The position numbers and the translations under genes were made by a program. Of a stretch of DNA of 64,000 nucleotides, positions 42,042 through 51,851 are shown one piece after another (position 1 is the first letter of the stretch; every line of letters starts with the position of its first letter). The DNA comes from Ruminococcus flavefaciens (GTDB taxonomy: Bacteria; Bacillota; Clostridia; Oscillospirales; Ruminococcaceae): the NCBI GenBank assembly GCA_002371825.1, contig DFHF01000042.1:1-64000 (forward strand). Reading direction: 5' to 3'. Below the pieces are notes generated by a model. It saw only the letters and a list, made by a program, of their open reading frames with translations, was not told where the DNA came from and ran no database searches.

Positions 42042-42633
42042 GATAAAAAAAGGCGTTCCTAAGCCTTTGGAATCATTATTTTCTCTTATTGAGACCTTTT
42101 TTACCACCATGCTTATAGCAAGCATGGTGTTCACCTATTTTCTCAGAGTTACTACGATAAACGGCTCCTCTATGGAGAAAACCCTGCTGCCGGGAGATAT
42201 GGTCGTGATGACCGCTTTCTGCAATCACCCGAAACAGGGCGATATCATCGTTTTTGATGCGGATGAGTCAGTTACCATGAATGAAGAGGGCGAGCTTGTT
42301 AAAGGACGAGGCATGAATATAAAGCTCGTTAAAAGAGTCATCGCCTGTGCCGGTCAGACTGTAGACTTCAACTTTGAAAAGGGCATAGTCTATGTGGACG
42401 GCGAAGAGTTCAAGGAGAGCTACAGAAATGGTCTCACACATACAGATGAGGGTGCCTTCACCGGACATTATCCCGTGACTGTCCCTGATGGATATGTGTT
42501 CGTAATGGGTGATAACAGAATCAATTCGAGAGACAGCCGCTCCTCAGAGGTGGGCTTCGTCTCTGTGGACAATATTAACGGAAAACTGCTCTTTCTGATC
42601 AATCCATTTGAAAGAGCCGGATGGCTGAAATGA
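42025..42633 (+). CDS. lepB: Type I signal peptidase (second copy)
   Basis: 202 residues, without the acidic extension of the first copy. A membrane helix (about 20-40), catalytic Ser in INGSSMEKTL, Lys in LVKRVIACAG and GDNRINSRDSRSSEVG are present. The start ATG overlaps the upstream gene and has no clear ribosome site, so translation is probably coupled. The two copies may have different substrate preferences, as seen for paralogous Sip proteins in Bacillus. Confidence 0.93.
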   Translation: MNLLTKIKKGVPKPLESLFSLIETFFTTMLIASMVFTYFLRVTTINGSSMEKTLLPGDMVVMTAFCNHPKQGDIIVFDADESVTMNEEGELVKGRGMNIKLVKRVIACAGQTVDFNFEKGIVYVDGEEFKESYRNGLTHTDEGAFTGHYPVTVPDGYVFVMGDNRINSRDSRSSEVGFVSVDNINGKLLFLINPFERAGWLK

Positions 42634-42648
42634 CGACAGGAGGTCGCT

Positions 42649-43530
42649 GTGGATAACAACGATATGAAGCAGATACAGTGGTTTCCGGGACATATGGCGA
42701 AAACAAGAAGACTCATCACTGCTAATCTCAAGCTTGTTGATGCCGTTGCTGAGATAGTTGACGCAAGAGCTCCGCTCAGCAGCAGAAATCCCGAAATGGA
42801 CAGCCTGACCAAGGGCAAGCCCAGGATAGTTATCCTGAGCAAATGTGACCTGGCAGATGACAAGGCCACTCAGATGTGGATTAATTATTTCAGAAACAAT
42901 GGCGCAGAGGCCGTGGCTATCGACTGCAAGTCCGGAAAGGGCATTAAGAACGTCCTGCCGGCAGTCAGAAACAAGGTGCTGAAGGAGCTCATGGAAAAGC
43001 GTGAGCGCAGCGGCATGACCGGTGCTGCGGTAAGACTTATGGTGGTGGGTATACCGAATGTGGGAAAGTCCACCTTCATCAACAGGCTGGCAGGCTCCAG
43101 GCGTGCCAAGGCTGAGGACAGACCAGGCGTTACCCGTACAAAACAGTGGGTGAAGCTGGATAACAATACCGAGCTTCTTGATATGCCCGGTGTGCTCTGG
43201 CCTAAATTTGAAGATCAGGATGTTGCTGTAAGACTGGCTTTTACCGGTGCTATCAGCGACGATATTCTCGATATAGAAACACTTGCAATGAAGCTTCTGG
43301 TGTTTATGGCTGAGAACTATCCCGGCTCTCTCTCAGAGCGATATAAGGTGGAGCCCGAGGAGGGAGATACCGGTCTTGTACTGCTTGAAAAAGTGGGCAG
43401 GAAGCGTGGGATGATGATATCCGGCGGTGAGATAAATACCGAAAGAGCTGCCATTACCGTGGTGGATGAGTTCCGAAGCGGCAAGCTTGGCAGGATCACT
43501 CTGGAGCTTCCGCCTAAAAAGGAGAAGTAA
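42649..43530 (+). CDS. rbgA: Ribosome biogenesis GTPase RbgA (YlqF)
   Basis: 293 residues starting at GTG 42649 with AGGAGG 6 nt upstream. A circularly permuted GTPase: G4 ILSKCDLAD precedes G1 GIPNVGKSTF and G3 LLDMPGVLWPK. The N-terminal IQWFPGHMAK block is diagnostic. It assists late 50S assembly around L16. The next gene starts in its stop codon. Confidence 0.95.
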   Translation: MDNNDMKQIQWFPGHMAKTRRLITANLKLVDAVAEIVDARAPLSSRNPEMDSLTKGKPRIVILSKCDLADDKATQMWINYFRNNGAEAVAIDCKSGKGIKNVLPAVRNKVLKELMEKRERSGMTGAAVRLMVVGIPNVGKSTFINRLAGSRRAKAEDRPGVTRTKQWVKLDNNTELLDMPGVLWPKFEDQDVAVRLAFTGAISDDILDIETLAMKLLVFMAENYPGSLSERYKVEPEEGDTGLVLLEKVGRKRGMMISGGEINTERAAITVVDEFRSGKLGRITLELPPKKEK

Positions 43531-44147
43531 TGGCAAGGATAGTGCTCCATAAGGAGCTTTTTGACTATGATACGGAGCTCCGGAAAGAGTATCCGGTCAT
43601 ATGCGGAGTTGATGAGGCCGGAAGAGGTCCGCTGGCAGGGGATGTTTATGCCGCTGCTGTAGTGCTCAGAGACGGCCTGCTCATAGACTACCTGAATGAC
43701 AGCAAGAAAATATCAGAAAAGCGCCGTGAGGAGCTTTTTGACATTATAAGAGTCAATGCCGAGGCATATTGCGTGGCCACAGCTTCCGTTCAGGAGATAG
43801 ACAGCATGAATATCCTCAATGCTACAATGCTTGCAATGAGGAGAGCTGTTGAGGGTCTGGGAATAAAGCCTGACCTGGCTCTTATCGACGGAAACAGACT
43901 TCCTCAGCTTGACTGCGAGAGCAGATATGTGATAAAGGGTGATGCTACTTCTGCCTCTATATCTGCGGCTTCGGTCCTTGCAAAGGTGTCCCGTGACCGC
44001 TATATGAAGGAGCTCGCTGAAAAATATCCTCAGTATGCCTTTGAACAGCATAAGGGATACGGTACGAAGCTCCACTATGAAAAGCTGGAGGAGTTCGGTG
44101 TATCCGAGGTCCACAGGAAGACCTTCCTGAAAAAGCTCCATGACTAA
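43530..44147 (+). CDS. rnhB: Ribonuclease HII
   Basis: 205 residues. It removes RNA from RNA-DNA hybrids and single ribonucleotides from DNA. Active-site motif CGVDEAGRGPLAGDV (two acidic residues), LNDSKKISEKRRE and SVLAKVSRDRYM are present. The ATG shares its A with the rbgA stop TAA. It overlaps yraN by 8 nt. Confidence 0.96.
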   Translation: MARIVLHKELFDYDTELRKEYPVICGVDEAGRGPLAGDVYAAAVVLRDGLLIDYLNDSKKISEKRREELFDIIRVNAEAYCVATASVQEIDSMNILNATMLAMRRAVEGLGIKPDLALIDGNRLPQLDCESRYVIKGDATSASISAASVLAKVSRDRYMKELAEKYPQYAFEQHKGYGTKLHYEKLEEFGVSEVHRKTFLKKLHD

Positions 44148-44517
44148 GAGCGAAACAGGAAAGCTCGGTGAGGAAAGCGTCTGCGCTTACCTTGCAGAAC
44201 AGGGCTACAGGATAATCGAAAGAAATTACCGCATAAAAGGCGGAGAGATCGACATTATTGCTGAGGACGGCTTCTATCTCGCCTTTGTGGAGGTAAAGAC
44301 AAGACGTCCCGACAGCCTTGTTACAGGCTTTGAAGCCGTGAACAAGCGCAAGAGGGGACTTATAATCAAAACAGCCGCTGATTATTGCTGCAAGCATCCA
44401 AGTATGCTCCAGCCAAGATTCGATGTCGCACAAGTCATCATCGAGGAGGGCAGGGTGCTCAGTATCGATCATATACCAAATGCCTATGATACCACAGGCT
44501 ACAATTTCATATTTTAA
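44140..44517 (+). CDS. YraN/UPF0102 family nuclease-fold protein
   Basis: 125 residues. Pattern GKLGEESVCAYLAEQGYRI, ERNYRIKGGEIDIIAEDG and FVEVKTRR shows the restriction-endonuclease-like core with D-ExK. It is frequently next to rnhB, as here. The cellular role is uncertain; a link to Holliday-junction or DNA repair has been suggested for relatives. Confidence 0.93.
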   Translation: MTKSETGKLGEESVCAYLAEQGYRIIERNYRIKGGEIDIIAEDGFYLAFVEVKTRRPDSLVTGFEAVNKRKRGLIIKTAADYCCKHPSMLQPRFDVAQVIIEEGRVLSIDHIPNAYDTTGYNFIF

Positions 44518-44528
44518 AGGGTGATATT

Positions 44529-46022
44529 ATGTTCTACAACAGCACAAGAAACAGCAAAGTAAAGGTCACAAGCGCAGAGGCCATCACACAGGGAATATCC
44601 GTTGACGGCGGACTCTTCGTGCCTGAGACTATCCCGGAGCTGTCGCTTGACGAAATAAAAGCTGTCGGTGATATGAAGTATGCCGACAGAGCTGCTTATA
44701 TATTCGCAAAGTATCTCACCGATTTCACCGAGGCTGAGATACACCACTGCACAGATAATGCCTACTCCACAAAGAACTTCGAGACAGAGAGCATTGCTGA
44801 ACTGGCACATCTCTTCGACGGAACTTATATGCTGGAACTCTGGCACGGTCCTACCTGTGCTTTCAAGGATATGGCTCTCCAGATACTGCCTTACTTCCTG
44901 ACAACTTCTGCTAAGAAGATAAATCTTGACAAGAAGATCGTTATTCTCGTTGCTACATCAGGTGATACAGGAAAGGCTGCTCTTGAAGGCTTCAAGGACG
45001 TTGAGGGAACTTCTATCCTCGTATTCTACCCCGAGGACGGTGTAAGCCCCATGCAGAAGCGTCAGATGAAGACTCAGGAGGGCTCAAATGTCGGAGTCTG
45101 CGCTATCAAGGGCAATTTCGATGACTGCCAGAACGGTGTAAAGGCTATATTCACCAACGAAGAGGTAAAGCAGCAGCTTGCTGATAACGGTATAGTCTTC
45201 TCTTCTGCAAACTCTATCAACTGGGGACGTCTCGTGCCGCAGGTCGTTTACTACGTTTCAGCTTACGCTGAGCTTGTAAAGGACGGCGAGATAGCTCTCG
45301 GCGACAAGATAAATATCGTTGTTCCTACTGGAAACTTTGGCAACATCCTTGCTGCTTACTATGCCAAGCACATGGGAGTGCCTGTAAATAAGCTTATCTG
45401 TGCTTCAAACGTTAATAACGTTCTCACAGATTTCATAAATACAGGTGTTTATGACAGGAACAGAAAGTTCTATGCAACAGTTTCTCCTTCAATGGATATC
45501 CTCATCTCAAGCAACCTTGAAAGACTTCTCTATCTCCTTACAGGAAGAGATGACGCTGTTATCCGTGAATGGTTCGGCAAGCTTGCTTCTGAGGGCAAGT
45601 ATGAGGTCTCTGCTGATGTCAAGGCTAAGCTCCAGGAGGAATTCTGCGGCGGATTCTGTGACGATGAGCAGACAAAGGCTACTATCCATGCGATCTATGA
45701 GAAGTACGGATATACCTGCGATACACATACTGCTGTTGCAGTAAAGGTATACAACGACTACAGAGAGGCTACAGGCGACACAACAAAGACTGTTATCGCT
45801 TCAACAGCAAGCCCCTATAAGTTCAGTGCTGCTGTACTGGAGGCTCTCGAGGGCAAGGCTTCTGATATTGACGAGTATGCTAAGGTAGACAGGATCGCAG
45901 AGCTTTCAAAGCTGGATATCCCTGCTGCTCTTGCTGATCTTAAGAATAAGCCTGAGCGCTTCAGCGACGTTATCGATAAGGCAGACCAGAAGGATTACGT
46001 TCTCAAGGCTTTAGGTTTATAA
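44529..46022 (+). CDS. thrC: Threonine synthase
   Basis: 497 residues, the long class. It converts O-phosphohomoserine to threonine with PLP. PLP Lys in HGPTCAFKDMALQ (about 114), phosphate loop ATSGDTGKAALEGF, NSINWGRLVPQ and VPTGNFGNILAAYYAK are visible. AAAGGGTGA precedes ATG. It is followed 2 nt later by a phosphoesterase gene. Confidence 0.95.
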   Translation: MFYNSTRNSKVKVTSAEAITQGISVDGGLFVPETIPELSLDEIKAVGDMKYADRAAYIFAKYLTDFTEAEIHHCTDNAYSTKNFETESIAELAHLFDGTYMLELWHGPTCAFKDMALQILPYFLTTSAKKINLDKKIVILVATSGDTGKAALEGFKDVEGTSILVFYPEDGVSPMQKRQMKTQEGSNVGVCAIKGNFDDCQNGVKAIFTNEEVKQQLADNGIVFSSANSINWGRLVPQVVYYVSAYAELVKDGEIALGDKINIVVPTGNFGNILAAYYAKHMGVPVNKLICASNVNNVLTDFINTGVYDRNRKFYATVSPSMDILISSNLERLLYLLTGRDDAVIREWFGKLASEGKYEVSADVKAKLQEEFCGGFCDDEQTKATIHAIYEKYGYTCDTHTAVAVKVYNDYREATGDTTKTVIASTASPYKFSAAVLEALEGKASDIDEYAKVDRIAELSKLDIPAALADLKNKPERFSDVIDKADQKDYVLKALGL

Positions 46023-46024
46023 TA

Positions 46025-46717
46025 ATGAGCCTGTTCGTTATCGGTGATCTTCATCTCAGCTTCAGCGATCCTTCTAAGACCATGAGCGTTTTTGCCGGAT
46101 GGCAGGACTATCAGGAAAAGATCGGGAAGAACTGGCTGGAACTTATAAAGCCGGAGGATACAGTCGTGCTGGCCGGGGATATCTCATGGGGGATGTCTCT
46201 TCAGCAGGCATTGCCGGATTTTAAGTTCATACAGGAGCTCCCCGGAGAAAAGATCATCCTGAAGGGAAACCACGATTACTGGTGGACTACTATGAAAAAA
46301 ATGGAGGACTTCCTTGCTGCTGAGGGACTTGACAGCATGAGGATACTCCACAATAATCACTACCGTTACGGAAATTACGGTATCTGCGGTACAAGAGGCT
46401 GGGTCAATATGCCAGGTGAGGTGCAGGACGAAAAGGTCCTCCGCAGGGAAGTGCAGCGCCTTGAAACATCGATACAGTCGGCGCTGAAGGAGGATCTCGA
46501 GCCGATAGTGTTCATGCACTATCCGCCGATCTTCGCAACAAATTTCAATTATGACATACTGGAGATCCTTTACCGCTATAAGATAAAGGATTGCTACTAC
46601 GGCCATATCCACGGCCGCTCCGCACACGAACTCTGTGTCACAAACACCTATGATGACGTTAATTTTCATCTTATTGCAGGTGATTATTTACAGTTTGTTC
46701 CTGAAAAGGTGCTGTGA
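46025..46717 (+). CDS. Metallophosphoesterase (YpbG-like)
   Basis: 230 residues. All calcineurin-type motifs are present: IGDLHLSF, AGDISWGM, LKGNHDYWW, MHYPP and YGHIHGRS, binding a dinuclear metal centre. The substrate is unknown. It follows thrC by 2 nt without a clear ribosome site, so it depends on coupled translation. Confidence 0.88.
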   Translation: MSLFVIGDLHLSFSDPSKTMSVFAGWQDYQEKIGKNWLELIKPEDTVVLAGDISWGMSLQQALPDFKFIQELPGEKIILKGNHDYWWTTMKKMEDFLAAEGLDSMRILHNNHYRYGNYGICGTRGWVNMPGEVQDEKVLRREVQRLETSIQSALKEDLEPIVFMHYPPIFATNFNYDILEILYRYKIKDCYYGHIHGRSAHELCVTNTYDDVNFHLIAGDYLQFVPEKVL

Positions 46718-46749
46718 ATTGTGCAATATGCAGAAGTGCGGAAAATCAG

Positions 46750-46778
46750 TAGAAAAATTTTTTTAAATGTGGTATAAT
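46750..46778 (+). promoter_or_regulatory. Promoter of tig
   Basis: TATAAT (46773-46778) with extended TGG. The -35 at 17 nt is weak (TAGAAA, 46750-46755). Confidence 0.7.
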
Positions 46779-46819
46779 GTACCAAGTATGTTATATAAAT
46801 AATGGAGGAAACATAAATC

Positions 46820-48145
46820 ATGAGCTTAAAATCATCAAACAAGACAGATGTGAATACTACAGAGTTAGTAATTTCTATTGACGCAGAAACTTTCGAGAAG
46901 GCTGTTGAGCAGGAGTATCAGCGCCAGAAGAAGAATATCCAGATCAAGGGCTTCAGAAAGGGCAAGGTTTCAAGAAAGCTTGCTGAGAAGACCTTCGGTG
47001 AGGGCGCTTTCTATGAGGGTGCTGTAAACGCACTCGTTGGTCCTGAGGTTGATTCTGCTGTTCAGGAGACAGGTCTTAATCTCGTTGACAGACCTAATGT
47101 TGAGGTTACTTCTATCGATAAGGAAACAGGTGTAGAGCTTAAGGCTATCTGCATCACAAAGCCTGAGATCGAGATCGCTGACTATAAGGGCATCAAGGCT
47201 CCTAAGAAGGTCAACGAGATCACAGAAGAGGATATCGACAAGCAGATCGAGATCATCAGAAAGAAGAACGCTCGTATAGTTTCCGTTGAGGACAGAGCTG
47301 CTCAGATGGACGATGAAGTTATCATCGACTTCGAGGGATTCTTCGGTGACGAGGCATTCGACGGCGGCAAGGGCGAGGATCATCCCCTTAAGCTCGGCAG
47401 CGGTGCTTTCATCCCCGGCTTCGAGGATCAGATCGTTGGCCACAATATCGGCGATGAGTTCGACGTTGTAGTTACTTTCCCTGAGGATTACCAGATGGAA
47501 GATTATGCCGGAAAGGAAGCTACTTTCAAGACAAAGCTCAAGGCTATCAGCTACGAGGAGCTCCCTGAGATCAACGATGATCTCGTTAAGGATGCTACTG
47601 AGTTCGATACAGTTGACGAGTACAGAAAGGACATCAGAGAGAAGATGGAGCAGGCTGCTGTTGAGCAGGCTGACAATAACTTCGAGAACGCTCTTATGAA
47701 CGCTCTTATCGAGAAGGTTGACGCTCCTATCCCGAATTGTATGTTCGAGCACAGAATAGACGGTCTTATGCGTAACTTCGAGCAGCAGCTCCGCTCACAG
47801 GGCATGGATCTTAACCTCTACTTCCAGTACACTGGTATGGATATGGACTCCTTCAGAGAGACATACAGAGACAGAGCTGAGAAGGAAGTAAAGCTCCGCC
47901 TTGCTCTTGAGAAGATCGCTGAGTATGAGAGCCTTGAGCCCTCAGAGGATGATATCAACAGCGGCCTTGCTGACCTTGCTGCAGCTAACAAGATGGACGT
48001 TGAAACTATCAAGAAGTTCATTCCTCTTGATGATTACGTTGACGACCTCAGAGTACAGAAGGCTGTTGAGTTCGTTAAGGAGAATGCAGTAGTTGATAAT
48101 ACAATTGCTGAAGAAGCAGCTGAAGAAAAGACAGACGCTGAATAA
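46820..48145 (+). CDS. tig: Trigger factor
   Basis: 441 residues. A ribosome-associated chaperone and prolyl isomerase. The N-terminal ribosome-binding signature IKGFRKGKVSRKLAEK is near residue 36 (usual GFRxGKxP, here with Ser in place of Pro). The FKBP-type PPIase core shows IDFEGFFGDEAFDGGKGED and GSGAFIPGFEDQIVG. The C-terminal substrate-binding arms follow, with an Ala/Glu-rich tail. GGAGG precedes ATG. Codon use is strongly biased, fitting high expression. Confidence 0.96.
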   Translation: MSLKSSNKTDVNTTELVISIDAETFEKAVEQEYQRQKKNIQIKGFRKGKVSRKLAEKTFGEGAFYEGAVNALVGPEVDSAVQETGLNLVDRPNVEVTSIDKETGVELKAICITKPEIEIADYKGIKAPKKVNEITEEDIDKQIEIIRKKNARIVSVEDRAAQMDDEVIIDFEGFFGDEAFDGGKGEDHPLKLGSGAFIPGFEDQIVGHNIGDEFDVVVTFPEDYQMEDYAGKEATFKTKLKAISYEELPEINDDLVKDATEFDTVDEYRKDIREKMEQAAVEQADNNFENALMNALIEKVDAPIPNCMFEHRIDGLMRNFEQQLRSQGMDLNLYFQYTGMDMDSFRETYRDRAEKEVKLRLALEKIAEYESLEPSEDDINSGLADLAAANKMDVETIKKFIPLDDYVDDLRVQKAVEFVKENAVVDNTIAEEAAEEKTDAE

Positions 48146-48181
48146 TCTTTATTCGACAGCTATCAACATAATAACAATGGT

Positions 48182-48217
48182 TTGTCCCACATATCTTTTG
48201 TGGGACAAGCGTTTTTA
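48182..48217 (+). terminator. Terminator or attenuator between tig and clpP
   Basis: A 9-bp perfect stem TTGTCCCAC/GTGGGACAA (48182-48190 with 48200-48208), then GCGTTTTT. It sits directly before the clpP ribosome site, so clpP expression depends on read-through or an unseen promoter. Confidence 0.75.
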
Positions 48218-48235
48218 AGAAAGGGCGATGAATTT

Positions 48236-48826
48236 ATGAGCAGTTTAGTACCATATGTTGTCGAGCAGACAAGCCGTGGAGAAAGATCATACGATATCTT
48301 CTCACGCCTTCTCAACGACAGGATAATCATGCTTTCAGATCAGGTGAATGATACTACAGCAAGCCTTGTTGTGGCTCAGCTTCTCTATCTCGAAAGTCAG
48401 GATACAGAAAAGGATATCTCACTGTATATCAACAGTCCCGGAGGATCTGTAACTGCCGGATTTGCGATATACGATACAATGAATTATATCAAGTGCGATG
48501 TATCAACTATCTGTATAGGAATGGCTGCTTCAATGGGAGCATTCCTCCTCTCAGCAGGTGCTAAGGGCAAGCGCTTTGCCCTCCCGAACAGCGAGATAAT
48601 GATACATCAGCCCCTTATTGGCGGAGGCCTCGGCGGCCAGCAGACTGACATCATGATCCACGCAAAGAACCTGGAGCGCACAAGAGACAGACTTGAATCC
48701 ATTCTTGCTGCAAATACAGGCAAGACTCTTGAGCAGATCCATATTGACTGCGAGCGTGACAATTACATGATGGCTCAGGAAGCTATGGAGTACGGCCTGA
48801 TCGATAAGGTTATCGAGAAAAGGTAG
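48236..48826 (+). CDS. clpP: ATP-dependent Clp protease proteolytic subunit
   Basis: 196 residues from ATG 48236 (AAAGGG upstream; an in-frame TTG at 48182 is excluded because it lies in the hairpin). Catalytic triad: Ser in [11 protein letters not shown], His in IMIHQPL and a later Asp. N-terminal [20 protein letters not shown] is typical of the mature form. It works with ClpX (next gene) and possibly the ClpC-like ATPase at 56171. Confidence 0.97.
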   Translation: MSSLVPYVVEQTSRGERSYDIFSRLLNDRIIMLSDQVNDTTASLVVAQLLYLESQDTEKDISLYINSPGGSVTAGFAIYDTMNYIKCDVSTICIGMAASMGAFLLSAGAKGKRFALPNSEIMIHQPLIGGGLGGQQTDIMIHAKNLERTRDRLESILAANTGKTLEQIHIDCERDNYMMAQEAMEYGLIDKVIEKR

Positions 48827-48835
48827 GTTTTGTAA

Positions 48836-50116
48836 ATGTCCAGTACTTTTAAATCCTGCACCTTCTGCGGAAAAGGCGAGAATCGTGTCGGAAGTATGTT
48901 TTCTGCCGGAAATGCCAATATCTGCGATGAGTGCGTAACATACTGCTATGAGATGCTCTACGGCACAGGAGTTACCAAGGCCAAGAAAAAGGCTGCTCAG
49001 GGCGGAAATGTTCCGATAGCTGAGATGACTCTCCTTAAGCCGGCAGAGATAAAGAATTACCTCGACGAATACGTTATAGGACAGGATGATGCTAAGATCG
49101 CTCTCTCTGTTGCAGTCTACAACCATTATAAGAGACTGCTCAGCATTGAGCAGAAGGGCTCAGAAGAAGAGGACGACGGAATAGAGCTCCAGAAGAGCAA
49201 TGTGCTCCTGCTGGGACCAACCGGTGTCGGAAAGACTTTCCTCGCCAGCACTCTTGCAAAGCTCCTCAATGTACCCTTTGCTATGGCAGATGCTACTACT
49301 ATAACAGAGGCAGGATATGTTGGTGATGATGTTGAGAACGTTCTGCTCAGACTTATCCAGGCTGCGGATTTTGATATCAAGTCAGCTGAGCGCGGCATTA
49401 TCTATATCGATGAGATAGATAAGATAGCAAGAAAGTCCGAAAATACTTCCCTTACCCGTGACGTAAGCGGTGAGGGAGTTCAGCAGGCGCTCCTTAAGAT
49501 AATAGAGGGAACTGTTTCAAATGTTCCTCCACAGGGCGGCAGAAAGCACCCGAATCAGGAGGTCATCCACATCAATACCAAGAACATCCTCTTTATATGC
49601 GGAGGTGCCTTCGACGGCCTCGAAAGCCATATCCAGAAGCGTATAGGAAAGGCTCCTATAGGCTTCGGCGGCGAGATAAATACCCACAAGGAGAGCAAGG
49701 AAAATATCTTCAAGAAGGTCGAACCCAAGGACCTTGTAAAGTTCGGCATGGTGCCTGAGTTTGTGGGAAGACTTCCGGTAATATCGGTGCTTGATGAGCT
49801 CAGCGAGGAATCACTTGTCCGCATTTTGACTGAGCCTAAGAATGCTCTGGTAAAGCAGTACAAGAAGCTCTTCAAGTATGATGATATCGAGCTTGAGGTT
49901 GAAAATGATGCCCTTGTTGAGATAGCAAAGAAGGCTCTCGCACTTAAGACCGGCGCAAGAGGACTTCGTTCGATACTTGAGGGAATTCTCACAAAGACAA
50001 TGTTCACAGTGCCTTCTGATGCAAGTATCGGAAAGGTTACTGTTACTGCTGATTGTGTAGTTAACGGTACTCAGCCTGTTCTCATAAACAGAAGAAACAA
50101 GGTAGTTTCTGCGTGA
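48836..50116 (+). CDS. clpX: ClpX unfoldase subunit
   Basis: 426 residues. An N-terminal zinc domain ([18 protein letters not shown] and CDECV, four Cys), AAA+ core with [23 protein letters not shown] and [13 protein letters not shown], and the IGF loop position at [12 protein letters not shown] for ClpP docking. It lies 9 nt after clpP. A palindromic terminator follows. Confidence 0.97.
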   Translation: MSSTFKSCTFCGKGENRVGSMFSAGNANICDECVTYCYEMLYGTGVTKAKKKAAQGGNVPIAEMTLLKPAEIKNYLDEYVIGQDDAKIALSVAVYNHYKRLLSIEQKGSEEEDDGIELQKSNVLLLGPTGVGKTFLASTLAKLLNVPFAMADATTITEAGYVGDDVENVLLRLIQAADFDIKSAERGIIYIDEIDKIARKSENTSLTRDVSGEGVQQALLKIIEGTVSNVPPQGGRKHPNQEVIHINTKNILFICGGAFDGLESHIQKRIGKAPIGFGGEINTHKESKENIFKKVEPKDLVKFGMVPEFVGRLPVISVLDELSEESLVRILTEPKNALVKQYKKLFKYDDIELEVENDALVEIAKKALALKTGARGLRSILEGILTKTMFTVPSDASIGKVTVTADCVVNGTQPVLINRRNKVVSA

Positions 50117-50136
50117 TATCGTAAAGCAATATTGTT

Positions 50137-50165
50137 AAAATGGCGCACATTGTGCGCCATTTTTA
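50137..50165 (+). terminator. Terminator with GCGCAC palindrome (copy 1)
   Basis: A 12-bp perfect stem AAAATGGCGCAC/GTGCGCCATTTT with an ATT loop and a T-run. Its 17-nt core GGCGCACATTGTGCGCC recurs at 55823. Confidence 0.9.
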
Positions 50166-50222
50166 ATAGAGGTCAGAAGCTATTCTTCGGGACTTTCTGA
50201 CCTGAAAATACTGGAGGATATT

Positions 50223-51119
50223 ATGGAATATATGAAAGAGTGCCGGCTTTGTCCGAGAAAGTGCGGCATTGACAGAACGGTCAGCAGGGGATACTGCGGC
50301 GCCGGGGATAAGATAATTGCCGCAAAAGCCTGCCTGCATAAATGGGAAGAGCCGTGTATAGCTTACAAAAATGGCGCAGGTACAGTTTTTTTCGCAGGAT
50401 GCAGTCTTCACTGCTGCTTCTGTCAGAATAACAGTATAAGCAATGAGCTCTTCGGAAAGGAGATAACTCCGGAAGAGCTTGGGGAAATATTTCTGCGGCT
50501 GGAGGACATGGGAGCGGATAATATCGAGCTGGTCACACCTACACATTTCGTTCCGCAGATAATCTCCGCTCTTGACAGGGTGAAGTCCCGGCTGACACTG
50601 CCCGTTGTTTATAATTCCGGAGGTTATGAGCTTAAAGATACCATAAAAATGCTGCGGGGATATGTGGACATCTACCTTCCGGATATAAAGTATTTTTCGC
50701 CTGAGATCTCCGCACGCTACAGCAAGGCTCCGGACTATTTCGAGCGGGCCTCAGAGGCAGTCTTGGAGATGATATCTCAGGCAGGAAAGCTTGCGTATAA
50801 CAGCGAAGGAGGCCTTCTTTCCGGTACTGTGATACGGCATCTTGTGCTTCCCGGCTGCCGGCATGATTCAATGGAGGTAATGAAATGGATAGGGGAGAAC
50901 ACCTCTCCGGAGGATGTTCTTGTGAGCATAATGAATCAGTATACTCCCTTTGACTTTGTCCCTGAGGTATTTCCGGAGCTTAAGCGCAGAGTAACAAAGA
51001 TGGAGTACAACAGCGTGGTGAGATATGCCTCAGACCTTGGGATAAACGGGTTCACTCAGGAGAAGAGCTCCGCTTCTGATAAATATGTTCCCGATTTTGA
51101 CCTCAGCGGTATCAATTAG
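50223..51119 (+). CDS. Radical SAM protein, PflX/COG1313-like
   Basis: 298 residues. N-terminal Cys-rich CRLCPRKCGIDRTVSRGYCG precedes the cluster motif FFAGCSLHCCFCQN (Cx3Cx2C, near residue 62). Further blocks are NIELVTPTHFVPQI and YLPDIKYFSPE. Homologues are called pyruvate formate-lyase activating enzyme-like, but their target is not established and no pflB is adjacent. GGAGG precedes ATG. Confidence 0.87.
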   Translation: MEYMKECRLCPRKCGIDRTVSRGYCGAGDKIIAAKACLHKWEEPCIAYKNGAGTVFFAGCSLHCCFCQNNSISNELFGKEITPEELGEIFLRLEDMGADNIELVTPTHFVPQIISALDRVKSRLTLPVVYNSGGYELKDTIKMLRGYVDIYLPDIKYFSPEISARYSKAPDYFERASEAVLEMISQAGKLAYNSEGGLLSGTVIRHLVLPGCRHDSMEVMKWIGENTSPEDVLVSIMNQYTPFDFVPEVFPELKRRVTKMEYNSVVRYASDLGINGFTQEKSSASDKYVPDFDLSGIN

Positions 51120-51220
51120 TAAAACAGAAAAAATCGGATGTCCGGTGGATATCCCTATAATTCAGCATTTGAACGTATAGGGACTTCCCTGGGCTGTCCG
51201 GTTTATCCATAAAACTCCGG

Positions 51221-51242
51221 GCAGTCTGCTGACTGCTTTTTC
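51221..51242 (+). terminator. Terminator of the radical SAM gene
   Basis: Stem GCAGTC/GACTGC (51221-51226 with 51231-51236), a 4-nt loop and five Ts. A second hairpin (TCCCTATA/TATAGGGA) lies upstream at about 51151-51183. Confidence 0.7.
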
Positions 51243-51329
51243 TATTGAAATTTTTTCAGAATAAATGTCACAAACTCTTCACGATAAGTGTTATATTTAG
51301 TGAGACGTCTCAAAGAAGGAAGTGAAACA

Positions 51330-51851
51330 ATGGATCGGAATGACAATCAAAAACTGAAAAGACTCTACGAGCTGTACGAGCAGCCTATGTACCGGATCGC
51401 ATATGCGGTCCTGCATAACAGCTACCTTGCGGAGGATGCCGTATCAGAGGCATTTGTGAGGCTGATAAAAAGGCTTGACCGTATCGGCGATACTGACAGT
51501 CCGAAGACCAGAAACTACGTCATAAAAGTTATAAAGAGCACATCCATAAACATATACCGCAAAAACAAGCAGTTCTACATCAGAGAGCTTCCTATCGATG
51601 AGGAGACAATGCAGCTGCCTGATCCGCTGGTAAATGTTGAGGACAGAGTTCTCACCGAGGAAACAGACGAGCTCCTCAGCAGAGTCAATGGTATTGACAG
51701 GGAGATAATCCTGCTGAGATGCAGTGACGGTCTTTCATGGAGAGAAGTTGCAGGAAAAGTGTCACTAACCGAATCCAGTGTCCGCAAGAGATTTGAGCGG
51801 GCAAGAAAAAAGATCATTGAGACGAAAGGAGAAAAGAAGTATGGGAAATAA
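51330..51851 (+). CDS. ECF-type RNA polymerase sigma factor
   Basis: 173 residues from ATG 51330, with AGAAGGAAGTG upstream. Region 2 (LYEQPMYRIAYAVLHNSYLAEDAVSEAF, split at about 12-40) and region 4 (DREIILLRCSDGLSWREVAG, SLTESSVRKRFERARK) are clear. Region 1.1 and most of region 3 are absent. It overlaps the next gene by 11 nt, the usual arrangement with a cognate anti-sigma factor. No promoter resembling sigma-A was found, which would fit autoregulation. Confidence 0.88.
   Translation: MDRNDNQKLKRLYELYEQPMYRIAYAVLHNSYLAEDAVSEAFVRLIKRLDRIGDTDSPKTRNYVIKVIKSTSINIYRKNKQFYIRELPIDEETMQLPDPLVNVEDRVLTEETDELLSRVNGIDREIILLRCSDGLSWREVAGKVSLTESSVRKRFERARKKIIETKGEKKYGK

Noticed and set aside
46970..47752. 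A 260-codon open frame on the minus strand
   Set aside because: Antisense of trigger factor; produced by its biased codon use.
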